This document shows positions 16,913 through 30,478 of a stretch of DNA of 64,000 nucleotides, one piece after another. Source of the stretch: Mycteria americana (Eukaryota > Chordata > Aves > Ciconiiformes > Ciconiidae); contig NC_134390.1 of assembly GCF_035582795.1 (NCBI RefSeq), forward strand, positions 2,433,560-2,497,559, in the 5' to 3' direction. A program made the position numbers and the translations under genes. The stretch's first letter is position 1. Each line of letters starts with the position of its first letter. The notes beneath the pieces are model-generated. The model made no database searches. It was not told the origin of the DNA and was given only the letters and a program-made list of their open reading frames with translations.

Positions 16913-19900
16913 AGGTTTGCATGGGAGCCCGTGGATTTGTTCCACGGCCCCCAAAGCACATGTTCACATGTTCCCTCCTTTTTGCCACAATATGTTCAAG
17001 CCGCTGGATCCCAGACACTCCGGCTGAGCCAAGCTTTCTGCCTGGTTGACTGCTCCAGGCACAGTCTGTGGAGCAAGCCAGCATCCACCAGCTCCAGAGG
17101 AGCTCTCCACTCCGCCGGCACAGGGAGGCTGACTCATCTGGAGCTCGCAGGGTTGTACTTCCCCGCTCCCGCTCACCCACACAGCCAGCTCTCCCCGGTC
17201 AACAGCTGTTTCAGGCTACAGGCACACCTGGGCAAGGATCCAGAGCAACATGGAAAGGGCCTGGCCCTAGACAGCTTTGCTGGGAAAGCAGCATCTTCCA
17301 CAAGATCTTACCAGCACTGTTGGCTGCGGGTCCCAGGGCGGGAGCAGACACCTCTACCTGCACCACGCAAACAGCGTGCCAGGCTGTCGGGAGATGCTGA
17401 CTCACTCCCAGGAGGTGACGGTATGAGCAACACGAGCAAGGACCAGCGCAGAGGCAGACAGCAGCACTGGAAGGGAAGCGAGTTTCACCCAGGTAGACTA
17501 TGTGCTGGCTACAAAACTCCCCGGTCCCCCAGCCGCCCGGAGCCTGAGAAGGTGAAGGTTTGAAAGAGGCACCGACCCACCTCGACCCGCACAGCTGTGC
17601 CAAGCAGAACAGGCGACAGGGACGACTCTGCACTCACACTAGAGCTCACAGAGATAAACCAAGCTGGTCCGAGGCAAACGATAAATGACAACAGCGAGAA
17701 CAATGTGATCATGGGAGCGGAGCCAGCACCTACCTACTAAACACATGGCAAAAAATACGCCTGGAAAAAAATCAGAGCACAATGGTCAGTAAAGCCAACG
17801 AGTGGACGGAGAGCAGCGACCACCCAGGGCCTTGTGTTCAAACGCAAAGGTGTCCAGCTCCTCCCCAGGGAATCAGCCGCTGGCAGCATCTGCCAGCTCC
17901 GCTGCCTGCCCTCCTTTTAGCAGCAGTTCCACGCAGCCAGCCCCTCTTCTGAGCCAGTATCTGGTGCCAGTTCACTAGGGAAGCCCATCCCTTCTGTGGA
18001 AATACAGAAGACCAGACAGAATCCCTTAAAAAAATTAAAAACAAACAAACAAACCAATCAAACTTAATTAGCCTGTGCTGGAAGTCTCCAGCGTCAAGCT
18101 TTGCCTGGTTCTCAGGAAAAAAAGACACCATTTTCTCATTATTTCCAATATAAGTGTTGCCAACAGATACCAGAGCCACTTTGCAGCTGGGATAGCTTGG
18201 AAGAAACCTGTTCTGTGAGCAATGGTGTTTTTAATAATCTTTCCTAATTTCATCAGCTTTGTGAGCCAAAAGAAATAGAATTAAAACCAGAAAGCAAGGG
18301 GGAGGGAAGGAAAGGGAGAGAAAACAACATATGGATGCAAGAGGGGCTGTTCTGTAGCAGTTAAAGCCCAGCATGGGAGCCAGGACACCAGCAGTCTTCT
18401 CACTGGTTTGCACTGTGTGTGTTCTGGGGCACCACACTTTGTTGTCTCCGTTTCCCTGCTGTGAGTAAATACGTAACATCTCCGGGGGGCTGCACGGTTT
18501 CTGAAGCAGTCTTGCTGTTGCTGGAAAGTTTCCAGGGGGGAAAAAAAGCAACCCAGAAGCTTAAAGTCAAAGTTTTGCAGCAACTGGATCCCAGGCCCCA
18601 GGATCTGCATCCATTTAAGATGGCCTCTGCTCCCAGGCGTCCAGGTGACACCAAGGAAAGAGGCTGTCGGCACTGCCGGTGGGACAGCAGAAGACCCGGG
18701 ACAGCCAGTCGCCAGGACAGAGCTACACAGCAGAAGCTGCCCTGTTGGTACCTGGGAGGGAGCGCAGGGGCTCTGCAGGGGGGCTGACGTTTGGCTGAAG
18801 CACTTTGCTGAAGGCATCTACTGGTCTCCATCACCCAGCCCAGCTGAGGAGGCTGCTCGGATAGGATCAGGGCTGGCGCCAGGACACAGGCGAAAGAGCT
18901 CTGCTCAGCCGGATCTCCGGTCTGACAAGCAGACTGAAGATGGAAGAGTCATCAGTGTTGAAGCTGTGCCCATGTCCCTGCCTTGCAGCTTTAAAGCAGC
19001 TCCTAACTGACCTGACACAATGGAAGTTTCACAGGAAACCCCCACGTCAGCAACCAGAGCTGGCTCCGGCGACAGCAGCCTGTTCCCGTACAACAGGAGA
19101 GGATTCACCAGCCCAACGACAGTCAGCGTGCAGAGCTGTGACGGTCTGCTGCTCTCCTGCAAGCGGCCCAGTTCGTGCAGCCCAGCTGGCCAGGGGCAGC
19201 TTGCCGAGCGCGGGTGACTACTTGCCTGCCCTCCTACCAGCACCGCTCGCTGTGGTACACGGCATCCCCCAGCATCTGAAGTCTGTGCATTTTAGAGCAC
19301 AGCGCGGTCAGCAGCTGTGACGAACTTGCTGGGCTCCCACAAGCCACATACTTGAGACGAGTGCCCAGCGCCCGGCCACTCTGCTCCGGGTTAGAGCCAC
19401 CCAGCAGTCGTGGGGTGCTGGGGACCCGTCAGCCAGTGCTATAAACAGCCCCCAGTGTTCACACAAGAAAGGAAGAGCGGTCTGAAACTGAAGATTAACA
19501 AGAACTATCTTGAATCTGAACATGCAGCATAATCTAAAGCTGCCTAAAAGTCCCTCTGCCTGACCTAGTTGTCCAGCGACCCAGTTTCCAAACCACGCAG
19601 AACAGCGGGACAGAAACAAGCCCAGCGCATGCTGTGCATTCCTGGCTGGAGCCACTTCCCTGCACTGCCGGGCCTGGCAGGGAAACAAAGCGGGCACTTG
19701 CTGGCACACAGGCTGAGCACAAATCCAAACTTTGCCCTAATCTGGAACTACGAGCTCTCTGCTCAGACACAGGCCCCGCTAGGATTTAACAGCAAGGAAG
19801 AGCTGGCACAACGTACATCCCGTAACTTCTTTGGAAACGAACCACCGGCAGTGCGGGTCTGGCTGCCGTATCCCCCACGGCTCCTCCACCTGGGGTTGCG

Positions 19901-22900
19901 CACCCAGCACCCACGTGGATGGGAGTCGCAGAGCTGTGCGTTACGGAAACGTGAAGGCAGCGAGGAGAACAAACACTCGGTTTCACAAGATACAGGCTGG
20001 GGGCCAGCCACCTTCCCTACTGCACTCTCCTCGCTGCACGGCGCTTCGGGAGCTCCATCAAGCCCCACGGACCTGGCCAGACCGTTCCAAGTGACTGCAT
20101 TTATAGCCTTGACTCGTGTCAGACCTTCCTGGTCTTTCTGATCATTACCTTGAATTTTCTGGTCCAAAATTACACCCTGTGCTCACCCGTGTTACACGCT
20201 GCTCGACAGAGCGGATCTGATTTCAATAGCCAGCATCAAAACCAAGTGGGGTCCAGAGTCCACCCCGCACGGGTGATCCCCGGGCTCAGCCACACACTGT
20301 CTCGTGCTCAGGGCTGCTGGCAAGGTCTGGACAGGCAGCTCAGCAGCCGCAGGATCAGATTCGTGGCATTGCTCTGCCTGTTCCTTTGCTTCTTCCCATT
20401 TTCTTGGCATCTGGCTTGCCTGCATGTGTGGAATGAGCCTGCATGGTTTAGTGGTTTTCCCAGGAATTTCTGCATGAATTTGAGACATCTACAGGCCATG
20501 AGCTTAAAAACCGCTGGCGCAGAGGACAGTGCTGGTCTGCAGGCCAGGACAGTCACTTCACCTGCCTGACTTCAGTTTCTCCATCAAGAGTAACTGGTGA
20601 AGAGTGGCAGATACAACAAACCAGTTCTGCCTGCATGCACACCACCAGCTGCTTGGCATGTGCATAATTAACCACCCCACTAATGACACCACAGAGCAGC
20701 AGCACTCCCTCCCCACCAAAAAAAAAATTGATCAGACACTCAAACAGCCTCAGCCGAAACGTGACTCGTTCGCTCCTCTCCAGCGCTAATACATGGGGCC
20801 TCTAATTGCTGTTGCACATACCGAGGAAGCAGACAGCAATTTAAAGTAATTTACACTCCACTCGCAGGAAAAGCCAGCGAAGCAATCCTAACAGCAACTC
20901 CAGTTTCAGGGAAGAGCCCGGCAAGCCTTCGTGCTCTGCGATACGGCAGCATTCAAGCAGCGCTGCTCTGCAGCACGGCTCGTTAAACGCCCCGTACAGC
21001 CCGGTACCGCAGCGGAGCCGCGCTCCAGGCTCAAAGGGAACACCTACACCAAGGAGCTGGGTTTGATTGATATACACGACGACGCTGACTGGTATCTTGA
21101 TTCTTGCTTACTAATCCTTTAATGGGTTACCACCCGCTTCAGCATAATTGTTGAGCTAATGTAGCTGTTTTGGAACAATGGTGACATGAGTTAATTCATT
21201 TCTTCTCCAAACCCTGTTTCCTTCAGGAACAAAACCCGATGGATTCAGCATGCTCACTGCAGTCCCTCCCACACCTGAAGTAATCGATATCCCCCAGGCC
21301 TAAAACTTTTCTTGGGTGGAGGTGCTTCTTCAAAGTGTTTTAACCAGTTAGCAGAGACTTCAGGAATGACTGACTGTAATCCACAAAGTTTTAGTACATA
21401 CTATTTTGATTCAAGAGGCCACAGGCAAAACACAAAAATACTACTCATTATTTGCTAATTAAGAGCCAAAAGCATTGAGAGTACAAATCTAACAGCTCTT
21501 TCCATAAAGATTTTTCCTCCAGTGTTGATCTTCTGTTTGACATTAGCTCACATCCAGAGAGCAAAACTTTCCAAAGGAAAAAAAATAAAAATCCCTTTTT
21601 CTAAAAAGCCTTTCACAAGTCAAAGGAAGCTTTTGCCCAAGCACACACAGGCAAACAAGATCAAAAGGAAAGCGGGACTAAACAATCGTTCTCAGCTGTA
21701 TAATAGGAGGAAAACACATCAATCGGGAGGCCCTACCCATGTTCAAGATCCTGTTTCGGTAGCTGGTGGAAGGACAAACAACATGTTGAAGAGCTCCTAT
21801 TGCTTAACCCCTGCAGAATCAGGCTAGAGGGCTTTGTGAACCCAGCGAGGCCATTCCTCATTCTGGGAAGCTCTTCGGGATCACTACAGCCCAGCTGATA
21901 ACCCTGGGAACACCTACAGGCATCATGCCGAACGCTGGCAGCGCCTCAAAATCCCCTGAAATGAAACAATGCTACCAGTACCAAAACAGCACAGCCAGCC
22001 TGCAGCCTCTCCCAGCTGGGACCCAACAAACTCATCCTGTTTTCTGTACTTTTAATGCGTTGAAAGGTTTTAAGTGAAAGAGACTGGAGGCAAAAGAGCT
22101 TGCTGGGGAAATCAGCCATCTCAAGAAAAGAAAGCAAAAAAAAAAGTCTTTGGGAAGTTCCTAGAGGCAGCTGCTGAAAGCGGAGCGGCTCTCAGCACAC
22201 CAAGCTCACATCGCGCTGTGCAGACAGGGTCACCTCTGCACCTACAGAAGCAAAGGACGATCTAGCAGGGAGGTGGACGACCCTGTGTGCAGGCACGGGG
22301 CAAGCGTGTTATCCCCTCAGACTGGGCAAGGCTCATCTGAAAAAGCAAGCCAAGCAGCCCATGTGGAACTCCATGGTGCCCCATCCAGCACAGCCTGCTC
22401 GCTGGCGCGCGTTCGGCACAATACGGCTTTTATCCATCCCATCCCCAATTCCACGGACGGAGAACTGAAATGGCAGCTCTCTTCCAGAGCCGTGGGACAA
22501 GCAGAAGCAACACCCACAGACCAGATCAAACCCCTGCTCCGCTCCAGCCACCCTTACCTTCAGCCTGCGAGGAACATGGCAAGATCTCCTGGGCTGCCAA
22601 GTCCTTGGTGCTGCATCAAGTCCTACAGCCCTATAAAATACATAATCAAGAATCGCAGCTGACTGCAAGCCTCTGCTTCACAACTGAAAGCTGCTCAGGG
22701 AACGCAGTTAGTCGCTGCAGGTTGCTAAGCCATGGCAACGACTTCTGGGGGAAAAAAAATTAAAATCACACATTGTTTCAGGAACATCAAGGTCCTGCTC
22801 TTTATTAAGACATTCTGACAGGGTGGTCTGACCTCAAGCTGCTCACCCAATTCCTGCCACTTCCCTTCCGTACTTTTTTTCAGATCAAGCCCTTCCAAAG

Positions 22901-25900
22901 CTCAAGAATTCAATCTGCAGCGCTGCGAAGGGGCTTCGACACCTCAGACAGGACTGCCAAAGGGGCAGAAATAATATGCCAAACCCCACAGCTATGCAAC
23001 AACACTGGGACGACTGGGAGAACACTCAAAGGTCAGCACCACTTTCATGTCAGGGAAGGAAACCTCGCAGCAGATTTCCACAAGACAGCATTATACTCCC
23101 CCCAAAATATTTCATCCGGAGGGGGATGCGCTCCTTTACAGGGCTACACCTATGCTTTGTCTTCTGCCCCGGCCGAGCACCCGCCTGCCTTGCAGAGGCT
23201 GCAGTACCCCAGCTGCAGTGCTGGGGCGAGAGCCTGCCCGTGACCCTCCCAGCATGCAAGGGCTGTCACTGTCACCGATCATCCTCAGGAACGAGGGATA
23301 CGCTCGGTGTGGGTATCACAACCAGAACTGCAGCCTCCCAAGCCTCAGGTTCCCATGCCCCAGGTTTATCAGAAGGGAAATTATCAAGGTCCAGGCAGAA
23401 ACACACATTTCTGGTTTTGTTCTTTCTGCTACGAGCTTAGAATATTCTTCCCACTTGCTGCATTTCGACACTGCAAAGTCTCTTTATTTTGCTTGAGCTC
23501 TGTCTGCAACAGCTCCTGTCTACCAGGAACCCGGGCAGGAACTAAACAAGGTCCTGTGAGTTGGGGTATGAATTCCCATTAAAAACTACTCAAGCCACCA
23601 GCTGCCGGGCACCGGCTGCCCACCCCGGCTGTCACCTGAGCTCTGACACATCCCTCAAACCCCAGAGATCTCGGAGGAATGCAGCGCAGCACGCTGCCGC
23701 AGCCCGCAGCATGTCCACAGGCAGATGCAGCAAGACCAGAGGAAGACGTTGCCACCGACAGCCCAGAGGCAGGAACCCGGCCCCAGCCTACTTCTGGGGG
23801 GCTGCACTTTCCTCATCAGCGACGGCAGAGACACCGGCAGGCTCTGACCAGGACGGGGCCTCGCACACGTGCCGGGCGCTGCACCCACAAGTAGTGGTTT
23901 GTCTGGAGAGCATTCATGGCTACAGATAAGGCAGAGAAGGACACGAGGGTCTGCGAGGCGGGTTTCCCTTCGTTAGATAAGCGGAACAAGCCACTTGTTA
24001 ACAGCTGGAGCCGTGCTGGAATTACACAGCACAGCTTTACTCAACTCTGCCAAGCCTTTTATTTTCTGGTCTGTTTCTTATGGTGTCAAGACACCAAGAA
24101 AATGAAAAGCCTAAATCTGAAATTAAACTAGTTTATGTTTGGGGTTCCCTGCCCCCTCCCAGAAACAGCAGATGTAAATCACAGCCAGCAAATATCTGAA
24201 TACGCACACTCAGTTATAAAAAGGATCCTGCATCGCTGCTCCGTCAGTAGCCTGTCCCCTCCCAACTCTAACTGCTCTGCCAGAAGTGGAAGCCAGGTCT
24301 TGTCCCAAAGGGAACCACGCCGGGCAGTTCATTGAAACAGGGGCAGACACGCTGCTCCGGTACCTGCCACAGGAAGGCAGACCCGACAGGCAGGAGGGTG
24401 CTGGGGAGCCACCACCTCCACCAGCAGCACCCCGAGAGGTCCCAGCTCCTCAAACAGGAGGAGAGGATTCCCAGATGCCCAGGGCAGAACCCGGGCCCCT
24501 CACTGAGACACCTCAGCCGCCTGGCCCGTGCAGGTCGGCCAAGTCTCCACTCTCCCGGTCAGGCCCACCTTCAGCTATCGGCACTACCATTGTACCAAGT
24601 GAGTCCAGACCAGCTGCCACACGGAAATCGTAACGTGACAAGACCAAAGAGCTGCCTTTTTTTTTTTTGCCTTTAGCCTAAATCATTTGGATGTGAGGGA
24701 TCTCTTTCGACTCGGTGAATAATTCCATCCTCACAGCAGAACAGCACGGATCCTATTCAGTAAGAAGCGTTTCCTGTTTTCTGCTGCGAGGAGCCCACAC
24801 AAGCTGCGAAGCCCCAGCAGTTGGCCAGTCACCAAGCTGACTGATCAGCGAGAAAACACAGGCAGAGACCGCTGAGCGGCACAACTCACGGCTCACTTTT
24901 ACCTTTAGCTCTGTTTGAGGTTGGCTTTGCATTGCCTCCAGCTGTCTCTGCAGCCTTTTGGGATGCCTTTCCAGAACTCCAGATTCATCAGTGGGTTTCA
25001 TTAACAAAGCACTTTCCCTGCAAGTCACGGGGAACCTCGCTCTTTTGAGAGCGCTCTGGGAATTCCAGTGTCTGCCCGTCTTCTAGAGCACCAAGTGAAA
25101 TAAGAGATACAGAAATCAGGCAGGGGCAGTTTTTAAGCCAGTTTGGCAGGATTTATTTTAAACCTCTGAAATTTAAGGAAGATCTCGCTATTTCCCCGTA
25201 GACTTTAATTTACAACAAAGGTTCTTTAATGGCTTTAGAGCAAGAGCTGTGTCCTTCACTGTGAACCAGCACAGACCCATGAACAGCAGGCTGTGATCTC
25301 TAAACAGCGATCTAGGTAAACCTGCCAGGGGAGAGACCAGGCAGCTACAAGCTGCGAGAACAGCCGTGCGTGTTGCACTGTCAGCTGCAGCGGGGCGACT
25401 GTCAGGACATACAGAGATCCTTCTCATCAGCAGAGCAAAACCAAAGTTTTCAGATAAATATGACTTTAAAGTTATCGGCAGCAGCCAACTGAAAGCCCTG
25501 AAAGTGCATATAAAACAACACCCCGTAAAACTGCTGATATAACTCAAACTGTTCGCATGTTGGAGGCTCCACATGTGTGGAGGAAGGACTTAAACTCATC
25601 CCCATGGAGAAAGTTTTGAGAGGTACTTGATTTACCTTCCGTGGCAGAATTCCTCCCTAAGTAGCAAAGAGGCAGGGCTGGGCTGGGTTTACTCTTTTCA
25701 GGGAGACGCTCCCAATGGCCCATCTTTTCCCCTTCCTCTCCTACAGTTTAAAATGTCGTTCTTCGAGGGCCAAGAGCCGCTGCCATGCAGGAGTCATAAG
25801 GTCAGATCTAGTCACAGGGGGAGGGGGGAAAAAAAAAAAAAAAGGGAAGGAAAAATGAGCATGGTAAAAACAGAGGTGGAAGGCTGCACCCTGCCCTTCA

Positions 25901-26191
25901 CCCCCGCCTCAGGGCCCAGATGAAGACACCTCTCTCCCTCCACACAGGAACCTGGGCCTTCAGCCCCAGAGAAGAGAAACCTGCCTTTCCCAAAGAGCCT
26001 TTGCAACTCTCCTAAAAGCAGAATAACCTGTGCAGAAACCATCGAGCGCCTGCAACACCAGCCCCGTATGCCTCCGATGCAGATACACGTTCCCGTGGGG
26101 ACAAGGGTCTGAAGTCGGTCACGAGAACAGAGAACCACCACCGCGCCTCAGACCGCTCCTTACCTCGTCTTCCAGCCATGTAAAAGATTAC

Positions 26192-26212
26192 GTTTTTTTT
26201 TTTTTTTTTTTT
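26192..26212 (+). repeat. Poly-T tract in RNF41 intron 1
   Basis: About 20 consecutive T followed by aatttaaat. No recognisable element body is adjacent. Confidence 0.7.
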
Positions 26213-27958
26213 AATTTAAATGGCAAGAGTACGGGTCACTCCAGAGCCCCCAGCCAGTCTTAGAGAGCCCTCACGCATCCCAGCCTCCCCGACAGGCTGA
26301 ACACGACCGAGCCGGTGATCTAACCATCATTTGCTTCCCCGTGGCATTTTGCTTCAGAAATTCCAGCCCTCGGCCAGAACTCCGCTCGCCTCAAACCCCC
26401 ACCTCACTCGGCCGGGAGAAAAGCTGGCACGAGAGGCGTTTCCAGCAGGATCGCTGCACTGCCGGAGCGCACCGTGTGCAGGGAAAGAAACATTTGCCCA
26501 GTAGGTAAAGTCTCAGCTTTTAAGTTATGCAATCCTGCTAAAAATAGTTTCCCCAAATGCCACCTTAAGATCTTCTGACACAAATCCAAGTTTTTCTTGC
26601 AACTCCTCTGCTCGCTCTAGCGTTGCGAAAATTGACAGCAGGGAAGCCTGAATCGGAAAAACTGCTTTGGTTTTATCTGCTGGTCTCGGCAACAAGGATA
26701 AAACCAGCTCAGAAACACCCCAGACGTTACCACTGCGCTGAACCGGCCACGATGACACCCGGCCCCCGAAGCCGCCACAAGCGGCTTTACTATTATTATT
26801 ATAACAAAAAAGTTTATCTGATGCTGTTGCATTTTTGGACGTTTTTACATTTATCACTTAAAACTGTATTAAAAAAGACTACAGCCCTTCCTGTAAGACA
26901 AGATGCCGCTGAGCTCAGGTGCTTACAGTCGAGACGAGCAGCAGTACACGGCCTGCTTTGTGAAACCTCATCGCAAATAAAGCCTTACCCCATTTAATTA
27001 CCGGGTTCCCTCTACTTCCCACCCTCCCCAAACAGACAGACAGGCTTCGCGATGTGCTCTGAAGGTCAGGCCCCCAAGAACGGGGAAGCTGTGCGTGTTC
27101 CCGCGTTCCTTTGTCACGGGCGACGGGCGCTCTCCTTCCATGGCCGCTGTGCGCGGGGGACTCGGGGACTCCCCAGCCCTCGCCCGGAGCACCCCGGCCC
27201 CGCTGGGGATCGGGAGGCCCCATCCTCACCGCACGACAGCGGCGGCCAGAGGCTGCAAATAATTTGTCATCGCAGCGACCTGCAGCCCGACTAGTGTCCT
27301 TCCTTCAAAAGCTCCTAGAAGAGGGATTGCCGCGAAGCCCCGGCGTAGTCACGACGCCGTATCACCGGGTGAACCGGCGGCCGGGACACGGGTACGGGGA
27401 GGGCAGCGCGGTCAGCAGAGACCGAAGCCGAGAGTCTCCCCTGCAGCGAGGTTCAGCCAGGCCGGCACAGACGGACCCCACCGGCACAAAGACCCCGCGG
27501 CGCCGGGGGCCGTGCCCCCCCCCGGGGCTCCTCAGCGCCTCCCCCGCGGTCGCGGGGGGGTTCCACCCCCACCCCCCTCCCTGCCCCCCTCCGCAGCCTT
27601 TCCTCCACCCGGCCCGGCCTCCACCCCACGCAGGCCCCAGGAGCACCGGGCTCCCGCCAGCCCCGACCGGGCTCCGCGAGCCCCCGTGCCCCGGCCCAGG
27701 GCCGCAGCGGCCCGCAAGGCCCTTCCCGAGACCGGGGCACCCCCGGCCGCCGCCTGAGCCACCTCCCCGCTCCCAGCCCACCGCTCTCCGTGCTGCCGGG
27801 GCCGCGTCCCCCGCGCGCAGAGGGCCCCTCCCGCCGCCCCGGCCCCGCAGGGCCCAGCACCGCCCCGCTCTCCCCCCGCCGAGCCCGGCTCCCTCCCGCA
27901 GCCGCCCCGCGGCCCCCCTCACCCCGCAGCCCCCCAGCGCGGCCCCAGCCTCACGTAC

Positions 27959-28110
27959 CGCCTGCCGCCCGGGCCGGCTCCGGGACGCCGCGGGGCTCAG
28001 GGGCGGCCGCGGCCTCCACCGCCTCCCCCCGCCCGGCCCCGCCGCGCCGCTACGCAACGCCCGCCCCGCCGGAAGCTCCCGCCCCACCACGGGCCGGAAG
28101 CGGCGCTCTG
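27959..28110 (-). other. RNF41: Predicted non-coding exon 1 of RNF41
   Basis: Inferred from the donor GCG|GTACGTGAGG (transcript sense; GT at 27958-27957) in a CpG island, divergent from NABP2, at the position expected for the RNF41 promoter. The right-hand limit (transcription start) is approximate. No other minus-strand gene in the window lacks a promoter here. Confidence 0.5.
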
Positions 28111-28330
28111 GCCGGCGAGAGGCGCCGAGGGGCCAGAACTCGCTGGTCGGGGCGGGCTCTATGACCCACGCGGGGCGGGGGGAGGGCGGGGCTTACTACG
28201 CAGCGCCCCCCCCAAGGCCCGCCCCCTCTGCACCGCCATTAGCCGGCGGCGCGGGACGTCCTCCGCCCCCCGCGCGCTGATTGGCTGCCCGGGGTGGCGG
28301 CCGGCGACTTCCGGGAGTGCCCGCGGTGGC
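28100..28330. promoter_or_regulatory. Divergent RNF41/NABP2 promoter
   Basis: CpG-dense interval between the predicted RNF41 exon 1 and NABP2 exon 1. It holds an NF-Y CCAAT box (gattggctg, ATTGG at 28280-28284) and an ETS/GABPA site (ACTTCCGG, 28307-28314). Two further ccggaagc ETS-like sites lie near 28068-28100. GC boxes are at about 28170-28190, and cgccatta, a YY1-like word, is at about 28233. No TATA box is seen. This is the usual composition of a bidirectional housekeeping promoter. Confidence 0.65.
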
Positions 28331-28343
28331 GGCGCTCCGGCAG
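28310..28343 (+). other. NABP2: Predicted non-coding exon 1 of NABP2
   Basis: Inferred from a donor CGGCAG|GTCAGC with GT at 28344-28345. It would join to the acceptor ccgcag at 28718-28723, 15 nt upstream of the ATG. The left boundary is approximate. Confidence 0.45.
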
Positions 28344-28402
28344 GTCAGCGCGCGCAGCGGAGGGGGGGGACAGCGCCAGGGGCGGGGAGGCGGGAAGTGC
28401 GA

Positions 28403-28416
28403 GCGCCCCCTGGTGG
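28403..28416 (+). promoter_or_regulatory. Consensus CTCF motif in NABP2 intron 1
   Basis: GCGCCCCCTGGTGG matches all 14 positions of the reverse-complement CTCF core SYGCCMYCTRSTGG. It lies about 60 bp inside the predicted first intron of NABP2, beside the divergent promoter. Confidence 0.6.
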
Positions 28417-28708
28417 CGGGGCGGGAGGACGGGGCGCCGGGCAGGCCCACGATCGGTCCCGGTCCCGGTCCCTGTCCCTGTCCCGGCCCGGTGCTGGCCC
28501 CGGCCCCGCGCTCCCCTGCCCGGTGGCCCCGCAGTCCCGATCCTGGTAGCCCCGGCCCCGGAGGTGTCGTCCCCGCGGTCCCCGTCCCCAGCGGTGCTGC
28601 CTCCGCGGCCGGTTGCGCCCCATCCCCGTGGGCCCGTCCCGGGGGTGCCGTGGCCGGTGTCTCCCCCCCCCCCCGGTCCCCGGTGTCCCCGTGCGGGGCC
28701 GGGGGTGA

Positions 28709-29832
<1,124 letters not shown>

Positions 29833-30232
29833 CGGGCCGGGACCCCCCGCAAGGCCCCTCTCCCTCCAGCCCCCGGGGCGGTCTGGGGTGGGGGGTCCCT
29901 GTCCCCCCGGGTCCTGCCCCCGGCCCTGAGCAGCCCCCGGGGCGAGGAGGGGGCCGGCCGGGCCCCGCTGCCCCCCGCTCGTGTGCCTCCAGGGAGGGCT
30001 GGGGGGCGGGGGGGCCGTGCCACCCCCGTCTCGGGCCGGCCGGGCTCGGGGGTCCAGGCCAGGACGGGACCGAGCCGCGCGGCCGCTGCCCGGCTGCCCC
30101 CGGGGCCGGGGGTCTGCAGTCCCCCACCCCGTGCCCCCCCCCGCACCCAGCCACCGCCTGCCCTCGTCCGTGCCAAGGCAGGCGGCCGGGGCCGGTCGGG
30201 GCGGGTGCTAATAAAGGCTGACCTCCTGCCTG
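29833..30232 (+). other. NABP2: NABP2 3'UTR
   Basis: About 400 nt of GC-rich sequence between the TAA and the AATAAA at 30210-30215. No structure beyond G/C-rich tracts is seen. Confidence 0.8.
30210..30215 (+). terminator. NABP2 polyadenylation signal
   Basis: AATAAA in the context gtgctAATAAAggctgacc, the only plus-strand signal soon after the NABP2 stop. Confidence 0.8.
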
Positions 30233-30289
30233 CGCCTCGCCTGCTCCCTGCCCGCGGCCCTGGCCCTGTCGCGGGGGGCCCGGACCCCC

Positions 30290-30375
30290 CTCACCCTTTA
30301 AGGCCCTCCCCGCGCGGCCCCTCCCGGCGCTGGGGCTGGCTGGGAGCAGCGCCTGGGTGACCCTTGGCCCCCCCG
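30290..30375 (+). promoter_or_regulatory. Candidate SLC39A5 promoter with HNF4A-like DR1
   Basis: Lies about 80 bp past the NABP2 polyadenylation signal. A TATA-like ctttaagg is at about 30296-30303. TGACCCTTGGCCC at 30358-30370 is, in reverse, GGGCCA-A-GGGTCA, a direct repeat with one-base spacing as bound by HNF4A/RXR-type receptors. SLC39A5 is known to be expressed in liver, pancreas and intestine, where HNF4A is active. Binding is inferred. Confidence 0.4.
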
Positions 30376-30478
30376 GTTTGGGCGCAGCAGACGCCGCGGC
30401 ACGGGGACGGGGACGGGGACGGGGCCCGGTCAGCGGCGCGTCCCCCGGCCCCCCGCGATCGGCACAGCGCGGCCCCAG
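30330..30478 (+). other. SLC39A5: Predicted non-coding exon 1 of SLC39A5
   Basis: Inferred from the donor CCCCAG|GTGAGC at 30479 and the acceptor ccccag at 31369-31374 ahead of the coding start. It contains a (ggggac)n run at 30402-30425. The start position is a guess. Confidence 0.4.

Larger units (their letters stand above)
12956..27958. other. Large first intron of RNF41 (5'UTR intron)
   Basis: About 15 kb, bounded by the acceptor before 12955 and a GTACGT donor at 27958. It is clearly more AT-rich and repeat-poor than the flanks. I find no conserved protein, tRNA or intact transposable element. Visible features are poly-A/T tracts at about 16890-16912 (A18), 24657-24670 (T), 25829-25845 (A) and 26192-26212 (T20). 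Its size is out of proportion to the rest of the locus, so it may house enhancers, alternative first exons or a non-coding RNA; none can be demonstrated here. Confidence 0.6.

Noticed and set aside
16895-26212. Poly-A/T tracts in RNF41 intron 1 as retroposed SINEs or processed pseudogenes
   Set aside because: No element body, coding remnant or target-site duplication could be recognised next to them.
27111-28280. 389-codon plus-strand frame at the RNF41/NABP2 promoter
   Set aside because: A CpG-island frame with only Pro/Arg/Ala; overlaps the predicted RNF41 first exon and promoter.
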